DNA of 64,000 nucleotides from VXYL01 sp965203685 (GCA_965203685.1 OZ241908.1:5084001-5148000); one strand, 5' to 3'. Numbered from the stretch's first letter, positions 17,803 through 26,044 are shown. A program made the numbers and translations. Notes: a model not told the origin generated them from the letters alone.

Positions 17803-18257
17803 CCGGGACCGAGTCCAACCGGCCCCGTCCGCAGGTCAACGAAGAGGCCTTGCCTTTCCTGCGGCGACGGATCGTCGACATGCTGCCGACCCGCCGGGTC
17901 ACGGCCAAGCTGATCGCCGAGAACATCGCCTTCGGGGCCGCCGTTCTCGGCTCGGGACACATCGAGCTGGTCGACGACGGCCCGTGGTGGTTCGTCGCCA
18001 GCGAGTTCAACTGGCTCAGCGCATCGAAGGCGCACGAGAGCGAGGTCGAACTGTTCGAGCGACTGATGCCGTTTCCAGAGCAGTCCGCCACGGGGCACCG
18101 CGCCGAGATCTATGTCACGGCGTTCGCCAGCCATGCCTATTTCCGGATCGGCGACGCCGTGACCTGGATTCGCGGGGGACCGATTGCCGGTGGCTTGCCG
18201 GACGAGGGTGTTACACCCCCGTGGTGCAGCAACGTACTGGCGTTCCGACTGCCGTAG
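17799..18257 (+). CDS. Hypothetical protein coupled to DUF1801
   Basis: A frame of about 152 residues that I do not recognise. The likely start is TTG 17799, overlapping the DUF1801 stop by four bases (TTGA); the next usable start is ATG 17880. The protein is soluble with mixed character: a basic N-terminal helix (LPFLRRRIVDMLPTRRVTAKLIAE), then a beta-rich part (HIELVDDGPWWFVAS, AEIYVTAFASHAYFRIG). No signal peptide or catalytic motif is visible. The composition of the frame resembles real genes here and it exactly fills the space before ychF, with an 8-base gap between convergent stops. Confidence 0.6.
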   Translation: MTGTESNRPRPQVNEEALPFLRRRIVDMLPTRRVTAKLIAENIAFGAAVLGSGHIELVDDGPWWFVASEFNWLSASKAHESEVELFERLMPFPEQSATGHRAEIYVTAFASHAYFRIGDAVTWIRGGPIAGGLPDEGVTPPWCSNVLAFRLP

Positions 18258-18265
18258 CGGGTCGG

Positions 18266-19357
18266 TCAGACGTTGAAGCGGAAGTGCATCACGTCACCGT
18301 CTTGCACCGCGTAGTCCTTGCCTTCGAGACGGCGTTTGCCCGCTTCGCGCGCTCCGACCTCGCCGCCGCACGCAATGAAGTCGTCGTAGCCGATGACTTC
18401 GGCTCGGATGAAGCCACGCTCGAAATCCGTGTGGATTACGCCGGCGGCTCCCGGTGCCAACGTCCCCACCGGCACCGTCCACGCGCGCGCTTCCTTGGGG
18501 CCGGCCGTGAAGTAATGGTGTAGGCCAAGCAGCCGATAGCCGGCGCGAACCACGCGATCAAGACCCGGTTCGGCCAAGCCGAGGTCAGCGAGGAACTCGG
18601 CCCGGTCGGCGGCCTCGAGTTCGCTGATCTCCGCCTCGATCTTGGCGCAAACCGGAACGGCGACCGCGCCTTGCTCCGCGGCTAGGGCGACGACCTCATC
18701 GAGCAATGGATTGCCGTCGAAGCCGTCTTCAGCGACGTTCGCGACGTACATCACCGGCTTCTGCGTGATGAAGTGACACTCCCGCAACGCCGCCAGCTCA
18801 TGATCCGCCAAGGCTTGCGCACGCACCGGCGTTCCCGCATCGAGGGCTTCCCGAACGCGGTCGAGGATCGCGACGAGCGCTTGCGCATCCTTGTCCCCGG
18901 CGTTGGCCACGCGCCTATGGCGGTCGTGAACCCGGTCCGCCGTTTCCAAGTCGGCGAGGGCGAGTTCCGTTTCGATGACCTCGATGTCGTCGCGCGGCGA
19001 CACCCGGCCCACCACGTGGACGACGTTGTCGTCGTCGAAACAGCGCACGACGTGGGCGATGGCATCGGCTTCCCGGATGTGTGCGAGGAACCGGTTGCCG
19101 AGGCCCTCCCCCTTCGATGCGCCGGCGACCAGGCCCGCGATGTCCACGAACTCCATGGCGCTCGGGACCACGCGCGCCGGATTGACGATCTCGGCGATCC
19201 GGTCGAGACGCGGATCGGGGATGGGCACGACGCCGGTATTGGGTTCGATCGTGCAGAACGGGAAGTTCTCGGCTTCGATGCCGGCACGCGTCAGCGCGTT
19301 GAACAACGTCGACTTGCCGACGTTCGGGAGCCCGACGATGCCGCAATGGAAGCCCAT
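18266..19357 (-). CDS. ychF: Redox-regulated ATPase YchF (Obg-like)
   Basis: A 363-residue Obg-family P-loop protein that prefers ATP (OLA1/YchF). The G1 loop is GLPNVGKSTLFNALT, G2/G3 fall in IEPNTGVVPIPDPRLDRI and DIAGLVAGASKGEGLGN, and the NxxE-type G4 (YVANVAEDGF) explains the ATP preference. A coiled-coil arm and a C-terminal TGS domain (HTDFERGFIRAEVIGYDDFI) complete the normal length. It binds ribosomes and influences stress responses. The start abuts the pth stop with one shared base (CATCA on the + strand), continuing the rplY-pth-ychF operon. Confidence 0.97.
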   Translation of the reverse strand: MGFHCGIVGLPNVGKSTLFNALTRAGIEAENFPFCTIEPNTGVVPIPDPRLDRIAEIVNPARVVPSAMEFVDIAGLVAGASKGEGLGNRFLAHIREADAIAHVVRCFDDDNVVHVVGRVSPRDDIEVIETELALADLETADRVHDRHRRVANAGDKDAQALVAILDRVREALDAGTPVRAQALADHELAALRECHFITQKPVMYVANVAEDGFDGNPLLDEVVALAAEQGAVAVPVCAKIEAEISELEAADRAEFLADLGLAEPGLDRVVRAGYRLLGLHHYFTAGPKEARAWTVPVGTLAPGAAGVIHTDFERGFIRAEVIGYDDFIACGGEVGAREAGKRRLEGKDYAVQDGDVMHFRFNV

Positions 19358-19950
19358 CAGACAGCGGCCGAGGGAGGTGCGTGAAAGAGGTTCATGGCCC
19401 GGTCGATGTCACCGTCGAGCACGAGGTCGAGGACCGGGTCGGGGAGATCCGCCGACGCCGCCACCGCTTCCCGTTCCGCTTGCGGCATCGCAACGCCGGT
19501 GAGGTACGCCACCATGTTCTCGGCACTCCCCGGATGGCCTATGCCGATGCGCAACCGCGCGAACCCGCGTTCATTGGCCAAGGCGGCGATGACGCTCTTC
19601 AGGCCGTTGTGCCCATTGTGGCCACCGCCCGTCTTGAGCCGGCTGACGCCGACGGGAAACGCGACTTCGTCGTAGGCCACGAGGATCTCCTCCACGGTCA
19701 TTCGGTAGAAATGCGCGACGGTGCCGACCGCGTCGCCCGAGAGATTCACGTAGGTCGTCGGCAAAAGAAGGCGCACGTCCCGGCCCAGGATTTCACCGCG
19801 ACCGAGGAAAGCCTTGAACTTGCGCTCTTCGGCCAAGGGAATGCCGAACCGTTGCGCAAGGTCTAGGAGCCAAGCCGCGCCGACGTTGTGGCGCGTCCGC
19901 TCGTACCGTGTCCCCGGGTTGCCGAGACCGGCGATCAGGCGAATGGCCAC
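19357..19950 (-). CDS. pth: Peptidyl-tRNA hydrolase
   Basis: A 197-residue Pth that frees tRNA from peptidyl-tRNA dropped by stalled ribosomes. The N-terminal IAGLGNPGTRYERTRHNVGA carries Asn11 and the catalytic His21; TTYVNLSGDAV, VAYDEVAFPVG and the GGGHNGHNGLKS loop are intact. Length is normal (E. coli 194). It lies between rplY and ychF in the order conserved across gammaproteobacteria. Confidence 0.97.
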   Translation of the reverse strand: MAIRLIAGLGNPGTRYERTRHNVGAAWLLDLAQRFGIPLAEERKFKAFLGRGEILGRDVRLLLPTTYVNLSGDAVGTVAHFYRMTVEEILVAYDEVAFPVGVSRLKTGGGHNGHNGLKSVIAALANERGFARLRIGIGHPGSAENMVAYLTGVAMPQAEREAVAASADLPDPVLDLVLDGDIDRAMNLFHAPPSAAV

Positions 19951-19977
19951 CGCGGACGGACCGATCTTTTAGGGACG

Positions 19978-20646
19978 CTACTCGCTGTCCGGCTCGTCGA
20001 CTTCGGCTTCGGATTCGGCTTCGGGCTCTTCTCCCTGGTCCTCTTCATCCTCGCTCGGCCCGCCGCGACGCGCCGTCACGCTGATCACCGGCATGTCGTG
20101 ATCGGCACCGAGGCCCAAGGCGACGATGCTGACGCCTTCCGGAAGCTCAAGATCGGACAGGTGCAGGGATTGGCCCACGTGCATGTCCGCGACGTCCACC
20201 TCGATGAACTCCGGCAGATGCCGGGGCAGACAGCTCACCTCGATCTCGATCAGGTTGTGCGCTAGGCGGCCACCGTCGAGTTTGACGCCGACGCACTGCT
20301 CCTCGTTGACGAAGTGCAAGGGCACACGCATCTGGACCGCCAAGTCCTCCCGGACGCGCAGGAAGTCGACGTGCTGGACACGCTCGGTGGTCGGATGGCG
20401 CTGTACGTCCCGCAGAACGCAAGCCTGGGTCACATCGCCGACCTCGATATTGAGAATCTGCGAGGAGAACGCCTCTTCCTGCATGGCGCGGGCGAGGTCA
20501 CGGTACGCGATCGACAACGCCACGGGATCCCGGCCGCCGCCATAGAGGATGCCCGGGACTTTCTCCGCGAGCCGGCGGAGGCGGCGACTCGCACCCTTCC
20601 CCACCTGTTCGCGGAACTCCGCCCGGACGACGATTTGCTCTGCCAT
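19978..20646 (-). CDS. rplY: 50S ribosomal protein L25, general stress protein Ctc form
   Basis: A 222-residue long-form L25 (TL5/CTC) that binds 5S rRNA through its N-terminal domain (VRAEFREQVGKGASRRLRRL, then VPGILYGGG) and has the extra C-terminal beta domain (FVNEEQCVGVKLDGGRL, EIEVSCLPRHLPEFIEVDV). The last 27 residues are strongly acidic (Glu/Asp-rich). I use ATG 20646 (MAEQIVV); an earlier ATG at 20661 would add five residues. The tRNA-Gln gene lies 84 bases upstream on the same strand and probably shares its promoter. Confidence 0.95.
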   Translation of the reverse strand: MAEQIVVRAEFREQVGKGASRRLRRLAEKVPGILYGGGRDPVALSIAYRDLARAMQEEAFSSQILNIEVGDVTQACVLRDVQRHPTTERVQHVDFLRVREDLAVQMRVPLHFVNEEQCVGVKLDGGRLAHNLIEIEVSCLPRHLPEFIEVDVADMHVGQSLHLSDLELPEGVSIVALGLGADHDMPVISVTARRGGPSEDEEDQGEEPEAESEAEVDEPDSE

Positions 20647-20730
20647 GGTCATGTGCTCCACTCGTTGCCCGACATCAGCGGCAAGCGATCCACCGCGAAC
20701 GACGACATCTTGAGCTGCATGTAAGGAAAC

Positions 20731-20805
20731 TGGCTGGGGCGGCAGGATTCGAACCTGCGCATGCCGGGATCAAAACCCGGTGCCTTACCGCTTGGCGACG
20801 CCCCA
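20731..20805 (-). tRNA. tRNA-Gln (TTG)
   Basis: A 75-base cloverleaf with encoded CCA, very close to E. coli tRNA-Gln: acceptor TGGGGCG, D arm GCCAAGCGGTAAGGC, anticodon loop TTTTGAT with anticodon TTG in the stem CCGGG/CCCGG, and T arm GGTTCGAATCC. tRNA-Gln upstream of rplY on the same strand is also seen in pseudomonads, although the intervening prs gene is absent here. Confidence 0.97.
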
Positions 20806-20858
20806 AGTCGATGCGACGCGCATCGCGTCCAGCATGCTTCTACCCAAAACGGCGGCGT

Positions 20859-20887
20859 ATTCTGATTGGCCGGGGTCGGACTGTCAA
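20859..20887 (-). promoter_or_regulatory. Sigma-70 promoter of tRNA-Gln and probably rplY-pth-ychF
   Basis: On the minus strand TTGACA (20887-20882), a 17-base spacer and CAGAAT (20864-20859). Initiation about 47 bases before the tRNA. The -35 overlaps the stop codon of the upstream small lipoprotein gene. Confidence 0.75.
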
Positions 20888-21120
20888 CGCGCGCCCCGCT
20901 CTTGCGCGCGGGTGCCGGCGCGCTTCATCGCACTCGCCCGCAGCCGTTCGTACTCCTCGTAGGACGCCGGGACGAGTTGCTCGCGACAGCGTTCCCGTTC
21001 CGCCTCGCTGGTCTTGAGATCGCACTCCCTCGAGTTCTCCCGATACACGGCACCGTAGCGGTCCTGCGCCGTGCAGCCCGCAACGCTCGCGACCAGGATG
21101 CCGATCGCCGCCACCCGCAT
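20884..21120 (-). CDS. Small lipoprotein of unknown function
   Basis: A 78-residue predicted lipoprotein: MRVAAIGILVASVAGC gives a lipobox with acylated Cys16, then a short charged helical domain (YGAVYRENSRECDLKTSEAE, EEYERLRASAMKRAG) with two further cysteines. ATG 21120 is chosen because it starts the signal peptide directly. It follows lolB by 10 bases and occupies the place where ispE and prs are found in pseudomonads. Function unknown. Confidence 0.6.
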   Translation of the reverse strand: MRVAAIGILVASVAGCTAQDRYGAVYRENSRECDLKTSEAERERCREQLVPASYEEYERLRASAMKRAGTRAQERGAR

Positions 21121-21130
21121 GGCGCGCAAC

Positions 21131-21715
21131 TCAAACAACCAACCACTCCTTGCAGACAATCACGATCCGGCGCTCACGCTGCACGGCGACGATTCTCGCC
21201 GGGACCCGGCCCAACGCACTCTCCCCCCAACGGGAGACCTCGACCGTCCAGCCGAGTTGCTTGAACCCAGCCAGCGTACCGTCAGCGGCCCGACGCTCGC
21301 CCGCGACCGCGCTGCCGGGATCGTAGCGACCGCGTACCCAGTACGGCAACGCGGCGATCGGCACGGACCAACCGAGCTTGGACGCCAGGAATGGCTCCGC
21401 GCTGATCCCGCTGGCGGTCTCCCCGCGCGCATCCGTGACGGTCAGCCGGGTGGTATCGCCCCGCAGGTGGACGCGGCCCTGCCCCAGGGGCCCCCAAAGC
21501 TCGATGTCGAAGGCCTCTCCTGTCTGCATCCAATCGAACGACGCGCTGAAGGCATCGTCGGGACCGCGAACGGCGATCTTGCCGCGCAGGCGGAAGTCGA
21601 CGCTTGCATCGACGTCGGGCCTGGCAACCGTACAGCCCGCCACCAAAACGCCCACCGACAGCAGGGCGACGAGGGCCGCGCTTAGGCAGACACGGCCTGT
21701 AGAATCGCGCCCCAT
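21131..21715 (-). CDS. lolB: Outer-membrane lipoprotein localisation factor LolB
   Basis: A 194-residue LolB, the outer-membrane receptor that takes lipoproteins from LolA. The signal peptide ends at LVAGC (acylated Cys28). Domain landmarks are FRLRGKIAVRG, FDWMQTGEAFDIELWGPLGQG, the RGDTTRLTVTDARGETASG strand pair and the PYWVRGRYDP loop. Sequence is divergent but length and strand order fit. Its ATG (21715-21713) shares the CATG at 21713-21716 with the prfA start on the other strand, so neither gene has a conventional untranslated leader of its own there. Confidence is high for family, moderate for start. Confidence 0.85.
   Translation of the reverse strand: MGRDSTGRVCLSAALVALLSVGVLVAGCTVARPDVDASVDFRLRGKIAVRGPDDAFSASFDWMQTGEAFDIELWGPLGQGRVHLRGDTTRLTVTDARGETASGISAEPFLASKLGWSVPIAALPYWVRGRYDPGSAVAGERRAADGTLAGFKQLGWTVEVSRWGESALGRVPARIVAVQRERRIVIVCKEWLVV
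21700..21705 (+). promoter_or_regulatory. Candidate -10 box immediately before prfA
   Basis: TAGAAT ends eight bases before the prfA ATG at 21714, so initiation would be within a base or two of the start codon and give a leaderless mRNA. No clear -35 was found. Confidence 0.4.
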
Positions 21716-22808
21716 GGCCTTGTCGACGTCCATTCTCGCCAAGCTTACCGACCTCTCCGAGCGGCATGAAGAGTTGGCGGCGCTCCTTGCCGATCCCGAG
21801 GTGGTGGCAGACCGGGACCGGTTCACCGCGCTGTCGCGCGAGTATGCCGAACTCGAGCCGGTGATCGCGGCCTACCAGGGCTACCGCAGGGCCACGGCTG
21901 ACCTCGAAGAGGCAAAGAGCCTCGAAGCCGACGAGGACGAGGCGATCCGCGAACTGGCGCGCGAGGACGCCGCCAATACGCGCACCACGCTTGCCGCCAT
22001 CGAGACCACCGTGAAGACCTTGCTGATCCCCAAGGATCCGAACGATGAACGCAATGTCTTCCTCGAGATACGGGCCGGTACTGGCGGTGACGAGGCGGCC
22101 CTGTTCGCTGGTGACCTTTACCGGATGTACACGCGCTACGCCGAAGACGAAGGCTGGCGTGTCGGGATCTTGAGCGACCGTGCCGGCGAGCACGGCGGCT
22201 TCAAGGAGATCATCGCCCGCGTCGAGGGGCCCAGGGTGTACAGCCGCCTCAAGTTCGAGTCCGGCGCGCACCGCGTGCAACGCGTGCCGGAGACCGAGTC
22301 GCAGGGCCGCATCCACACGTCGGCCTGCACCGTCGCCGTGCTGCCGGAACAGGACGCCATCGACGATGTGGACGTCGACAAGGCGGACCTGCGCGTCGAC
22401 ACCTTCCGCGCGTCGGGCGCCGGCGGCCAACACGTCAACAAGACGGACTCGGCCGTGCGCCTGACCCACATTCCCACCGGCATCGTGGTCGAATGCCAGG
22501 ACGAACGATCCCAGTTGAAGAACCGGGCGCGCGCGATGCAGTTGCTGCATGCGAAGCTCCTAGACGCCGCGCAGGCCCAGCAAACCGCCGAGCAGGCGGA
22601 GACGCGCCGGTCGCTGGTGGGCAGCGGTGACCGCTCCGAGCGCATCCGGACCTACAACTTCCCACAAGGCCGGGTGACCGACCACCGCATCGGGCTCACC
22701 CTGTACAAGCTCGACGAGGTCATCGCCGGGCGACTCGATCACATCATCGAGCCGCTGACTCAGGAGCACCAGGCGGATCAGTTGAAGCGGCTCGGCGAGC
22801 CCGCATGA
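21714..22808 (+). CDS. prfA: Peptide chain release factor 1
   Basis: A 364-residue RF1 recognising UAA/UAG. The GAGGQHVNKTDSAVRLTH segment contains the GGQ loop that triggers peptidyl-tRNA hydrolysis. The start MALSTSILAKLTDLSERHEE aligns with E. coli RF1, supporting ATG 21714. The C-terminal ITEPLT-type tail (DHIIEPLTQEHQAD) is standard. It overlaps prmC by four bases (ATGA). hemA, which precedes prfA in many gammaproteobacteria, is absent; lolB is divergent with its start codon in the same CATG. Confidence 0.97.
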   Translation: MALSTSILAKLTDLSERHEELAALLADPEVVADRDRFTALSREYAELEPVIAAYQGYRRATADLEEAKSLEADEDEAIRELAREDAANTRTTLAAIETTVKTLLIPKDPNDERNVFLEIRAGTGGDEAALFAGDLYRMYTRYAEDEGWRVGILSDRAGEHGGFKEIIARVEGPRVYSRLKFESGAHRVQRVPETESQGRIHTSACTVAVLPEQDAIDDVDVDKADLRVDTFRASGAGGQHVNKTDSAVRLTHIPTGIVVECQDERSQLKNRARAMQLLHAKLLDAAQAQQTAEQAETRRSLVGSGDRSERIRTYNFPQGRVTDHRIGLTLYKLDEVIAGRLDHIIEPLTQEHQADQLKRLGEPA

Positions 22809-23650
22809 CCGCGGCGCGCCCGCCAACCATCGGCGACTGCGTCGAATTCGCAAGGCATCGCCTGCCGCGCCTGGAAGCCGACGTACTGACGGCCCACGCG
22901 CTGGCCGTACCCCGCAGCGACCTCTATGCGTTCCAAGAGCATCCGGTTAGCCAAGCCGCCGGCGCCCGGGCTGCGGGCTGGGCGGAACGCCGGGCGAGCG
23001 GCGAACCGGTCGCCTATATCCTCGGCGAGCGCGAGTTCTGGGGCCTGGCGTTGACAGTCACACCCGACGCCTTGATCCCGAGACCCGACACCGAAACGTT
23101 GGTTGCTGCAGCACTGGAGCGCATTGGCCCCGAGGCACGGGTCGCCGATTTGGGGACGGGCTGTGGCGCCGTCGCGTTGGCCATCGCGTCCGAGCGTCCG
23201 GATGCACGGATCCTCGCGACCGACGTCGACCCGGCCTGCGCCCAACTCTGTCGCCGCAACGCTGCCAGACTACAACTTGCTGCCACGGAAGCGGGCGCAG
23301 GCGTTGCCGTGGTCGCCGCCGACCTCTTCGACGGTATTCGCGACGTATTCGACGTGATCGTGAGCAACCCGCCCTACGTCGCTACCGACGATCCGCATCT
23401 GCACCGCGGCGACTTGCGGTTCGAGCCCAAGGTCGCCCTCGACGGTGGCGAGGGCGGTCTGCGCGTGATCGAACGGCTGATCCGTGAAGCGCCGGCCCAT
23501 CTCGCCGGCGGCGGCTGGCTGTGCGTCGAGCACGGCTGCACCCAGGCCCACGAGGTCCACGACCTGTTCGTCGCCGCCGGTTTCGACGCCATAGAATGCT
23601 TCCCCGACCTCGAGAGCCGCCCCCGCGCAACCGTGGGACGCATGCCATGA
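22805..23650 (+). CDS. prmC: Release-factor glutamine methyltransferase
   Basis: A 281-residue SAM-dependent enzyme that N5-methylates the Gln of the RF1/RF2 GGQ motif. The Rossmann motif VADLGTGCGAVALAIA, TDVDPACAQLC and the catalytic NPPY (VIVSNPPYVATDD) are intact, as is the N-terminal GEREFWGLALTVTPDALIPR block. Start ATG 22805 overlaps the prfA stop and its own stop overlaps moeB, so substrate and modifier are made in a coupled operon. Confidence 0.97.
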   Translation: MTAARPPTIGDCVEFARHRLPRLEADVLTAHALAVPRSDLYAFQEHPVSQAAGARAAGWAERRASGEPVAYILGEREFWGLALTVTPDALIPRPDTETLVAAALERIGPEARVADLGTGCGAVALAIASERPDARILATDVDPACAQLCRRNAARLQLAATEAGAGVAVVAADLFDGIRDVFDVIVSNPPYVATDDPHLHRGDLRFEPKVALDGGEGGLRVIERLIREAPAHLAGGGWLCVEHGCTQAHEVHDLFVAAGFDAIECFPDLESRPRATVGRMP

Positions 23651-24393
23651 ACGACGACCAGTTGCTGCGTTACAGCCGCCAAATCATGCTCCCGGAGTTC
23701 GATGTCGCGGGCCAGGACGCCTTGCTTGACGCCCATGCGCTGATCGTCGGACTCGGCGGCTTGGGATCGCCCGCGGCACTGTACCTGGCCGCGGCCGGCA
23801 TCGGCGCGCTCACGCTGGTCGATTTCGACACCGTCGAGGTATCCAACCTGCAACGCCAGATCATCCACGACCAGCGCTCACTCGGGCGGCACAAGGTTGC
23901 CTCCGCCGCTGATCGCATCGCCGCCATCAACCCGGACACCAAGGTCCGTACCGTCGCTGCCAAGCTCGACGAGCGAGGGCTCTCCGAGACCATCGCCGAC
24001 GTCGACGTCGTGGTCGACGGGACCGACAACTTCGCCGTCCGCTACGCGATCAACCAGGCCTGCTTCCGGCTCGGAAAACCACTGGTCTCGGGCGCGGCGA
24101 TCCGCATGGAGGGCCAGGTCGCCGTGTTCGACCCGCGTCGCGCCGATTCGCCCTGCTACCAGTGCCTCTATGCGGACGCCTCGGACGTGGCGCTGAATTG
24201 CGCGGAGAACGGCGTTGCCGCACCCCTCGTCGGCATCGTCGGCAGCATGCAAGCGATGGAGGCCATCAAGGTCGTCGCGGACGTGGGGGAAACGCTTGTC
24301 GGCTACGTGCTCTACCTAGACGCAAAGCGCATGGAACTTCGCAAGCTCAAGCTGCCGCGCAATCCGGACTGTCCCACCTGCGGCGAACGCTAA
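23647..24393 (+). CDS. moeB: MoeB/ThiF-family adenylyltransferase (molybdopterin synthase activator type)
   Basis: A 248-residue E1-like enzyme that adenylates the C-terminal glycine of a sulfur-carrier protein such as MoaD or ThiS. Motifs: N-terminal RYSRQIMLPEFDVAGQDALL, nucleotide loop VGLGGLGSPAALYLA, the adenylation Asp/Asn region DGTDNFAVRYAINQAC, and two CxxC zinc pairs (CYQC and CPTC). moeB follows prfA-prmC in several gammaproteobacteria. Without moaD/thiS nearby the exact acceptor is unclear, so ThiF is an alternative name. The start overlaps the prmC stop (ATGA). Confidence 0.93.
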   Translation: MNDDQLLRYSRQIMLPEFDVAGQDALLDAHALIVGLGGLGSPAALYLAAAGIGALTLVDFDTVEVSNLQRQIIHDQRSLGRHKVASAADRIAAINPDTKVRTVAAKLDERGLSETIADVDVVVDGTDNFAVRYAINQACFRLGKPLVSGAAIRMEGQVAVFDPRRADSPCYQCLYADASDVALNCAENGVAAPLVGIVGSMQAMEAIKVVADVGETLVGYVLYLDAKRMELRKLKLPRNPDCPTCGER

Positions 24394-24415
24394 CGGCTAA
24401 GGCGGTCGGCCAGGC

Positions 24416-24447
24416 CCCGCATACGCCTATGCGGGCAAGCCCGCATA
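24416..24447. repeat. Alternating triple inverted repeat between convergent moeB and sulfatase genes
   Basis: CCCGCATA (24416-24423), TATGCGGG (24428-24435) and again CCCGCATA (24440-24447) are separated by 4-base loops CGCC and CAAG, so the middle arm can pair with either neighbour, giving two mutually exclusive perfect 8-bp hairpins. The right part encodes the last residues and stop of the sulfatase. There is no T-run. It may terminate or stabilise both transcripts; its GGGCAAGCCC core resembles REP elements. Confidence 0.55.
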
Positions 24448-25965
24448 GGGTTCAAACTCGTACCGGCACGGCTGCTCCATCAACCGCGGGTCGTCCTGCT
24501 CCGTGAGCACGGCCATCAGTCGACCCTCGAGTTGGCTGCGCACATTGGCGTAGGCCGGATCGTAGGCCACGTTCTTCATGTAGTGCGGATCCTCGTTCAG
24601 ATCGTAGAGTTCTTCACGTGGCCGCTTGCCGAACGCCAACTCGTAGAGTGGTTCCACGTCATGGTCTTCCCGGTGATGAATCATCCACGCCTTGGTGGGG
24701 CTGGCGTCGAGATCCGCGTAGGCCACGAACGTGTTGTAGGCGAGCGTCTCGAAGTCCGGCGCGGGCGTGCTTGGGTCGTCGAGGCCCTTCGGGTCGCCCA
24801 TGGGCCAACGATCAGGCTCGAAGTTGACGATGTAGATGAAATCCCGGGTGCGTAGCGACCGTTGCGGATACGGCAGGTAGCCCTCTCGGGCGCCCCCCAC
24901 ATGACGCTCCCGACCCGTGACGACGTGATTCCGGTCCGGTTCGATCTGACCGCTGCGCGGATCGGTCAGAATGGGCATCAAGCTCTTGCCCGTCATCGTC
25001 GCCGGGACGTCGATCCCGCCCGCCTCGCAGAACGTGGGGCCGAGGTCCATCAGGTTCACGAAGTCGGTGACGACGCGCCCCGGTAGCACGTGTCCCGGCC
25101 AGCGCGCAGCGAGGGCGACTTCGCAACCGATATCGTACAAGTTGCACTTGGCGCGCGGCATGCCCGGGATGCCGTGATCGCCGCTGACCACCAGCAAGGT
25201 ATTGTCGAGTTCGCCGGCCGCCCGCAACTCTTCGAGGATAACGCCCAAGCCCTTGTCCACGGCCTGGCATTCGCCTAGGTAGTCCGCCGCATCTTCGCGG
25301 ACGTCGTGCACATCGGGGAGGAATGCCGGCAGCCGTCCCTTCAAGTCATCCGGCTCGATCCCCCACAACGCCTTGCCTGAACCACGTTCCCACGTTCGAT
25401 GGGTATTGGTCGGGCCCCACCAGTAGCAGAACGGCGTCTCGGCCGGCCTCGCGGCTAGAAAGGCGCGGAAGTTCTGTCGAGTCTCGTCGTAGAGGGATTC
25501 CTTGGCCCCCTCGACACCCAAGGTCTCCGCGTTGGCCGTAACCCAATGCGAGAACTGGTTGAAATCGCGCCCGGCCGGCTCGAAACGGGTCCGGGCGGCA
25601 CCGATGGGCGCGTTCAACGTCCGCCCAGGACTCCACACCTTGTATTGGTAGCCGATGAAGTAGCCACCCTTGGCCTCGAGTTCCAGCGGGAAGGTGGGGA
25701 TCGACTCGTCCCACACCGCGCCTTGAAGAATGGCACCCAACCCGGTCTGCCAGAAGTACTGGCCGGCCAGGATCGAACTGCGGCATGGCGTGCACGACGG
25801 CGCCGGAACCAGCGCGTTGGTGAACAGAACGCCTTCGCGGGCAATGCGATCGAAGTGAGGTGTCTCGATCAGTTCGTTGAGCGAACCCATGCCTTCATGC
25901 TCGGCGTAGGCGCGCGCGTAGCGCCCCCAATCGTCAGCGAAGGCGAACAGGATGTTGGGTTTCAC
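24427..25965 (-). CDS. Sulfatase (formylglycine-dependent, Cys type)
   Basis: A 512-residue alkaline-phosphatase-fold sulfatase. N-terminal metal ligands are in NILFAFADDWG; the modification site is CTPCR at residues 58-62, so Cys58 should become formylglycine. GDHGIPGMPRAKCNLYD supplies the C-terminal metal Asp-His. No clear signal peptide is seen, which leaves the site of action open. The substrate may be a sulfated polysaccharide or a small aryl/alkyl sulfate; the size fits type I sulfatases of marine bacteria. A maturase (FGE or anSME) is not in the window. It sits between moeB (convergent) and lipB, where lipA might be expected. Confidence 0.92.
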   Translation of the reverse strand: MKPNILFAFADDWGRYARAYAEHEGMGSLNELIETPHFDRIAREGVLFTNALVPAPSCTPCRSSILAGQYFWQTGLGAILQGAVWDESIPTFPLELEAKGGYFIGYQYKVWSPGRTLNAPIGAARTRFEPAGRDFNQFSHWVTANAETLGVEGAKESLYDETRQNFRAFLAARPAETPFCYWWGPTNTHRTWERGSGKALWGIEPDDLKGRLPAFLPDVHDVREDAADYLGECQAVDKGLGVILEELRAAGELDNTLLVVSGDHGIPGMPRAKCNLYDIGCEVALAARWPGHVLPGRVVTDFVNLMDLGPTFCEAGGIDVPATMTGKSLMPILTDPRSGQIEPDRNHVVTGRERHVGGAREGYLPYPQRSLRTRDFIYIVNFEPDRWPMGDPKGLDDPSTPAPDFETLAYNTFVAYADLDASPTKAWMIHHREDHDVEPLYELAFGKRPREELYDLNEDPHYMKNVAYDPAYANVRSQLEGRLMAVLTEQDDPRLMEQPCRYEFEPYAGLPA

Positions 25966-26044
25966 GGCGGCGGCTGCTTCCTAAACGGGACAGCACCGAT
26001 TGTGCCCCATGACGCGCCGGCCGCGCCGCACTGCTCAAGAATGC

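Noticed and set aside
21282..22550. A 422-codon open frame antisense to prfA
   Set aside because: prfA is intact with its GGQ motif, and the frame continues across the lolB/prfA junction without a signal.
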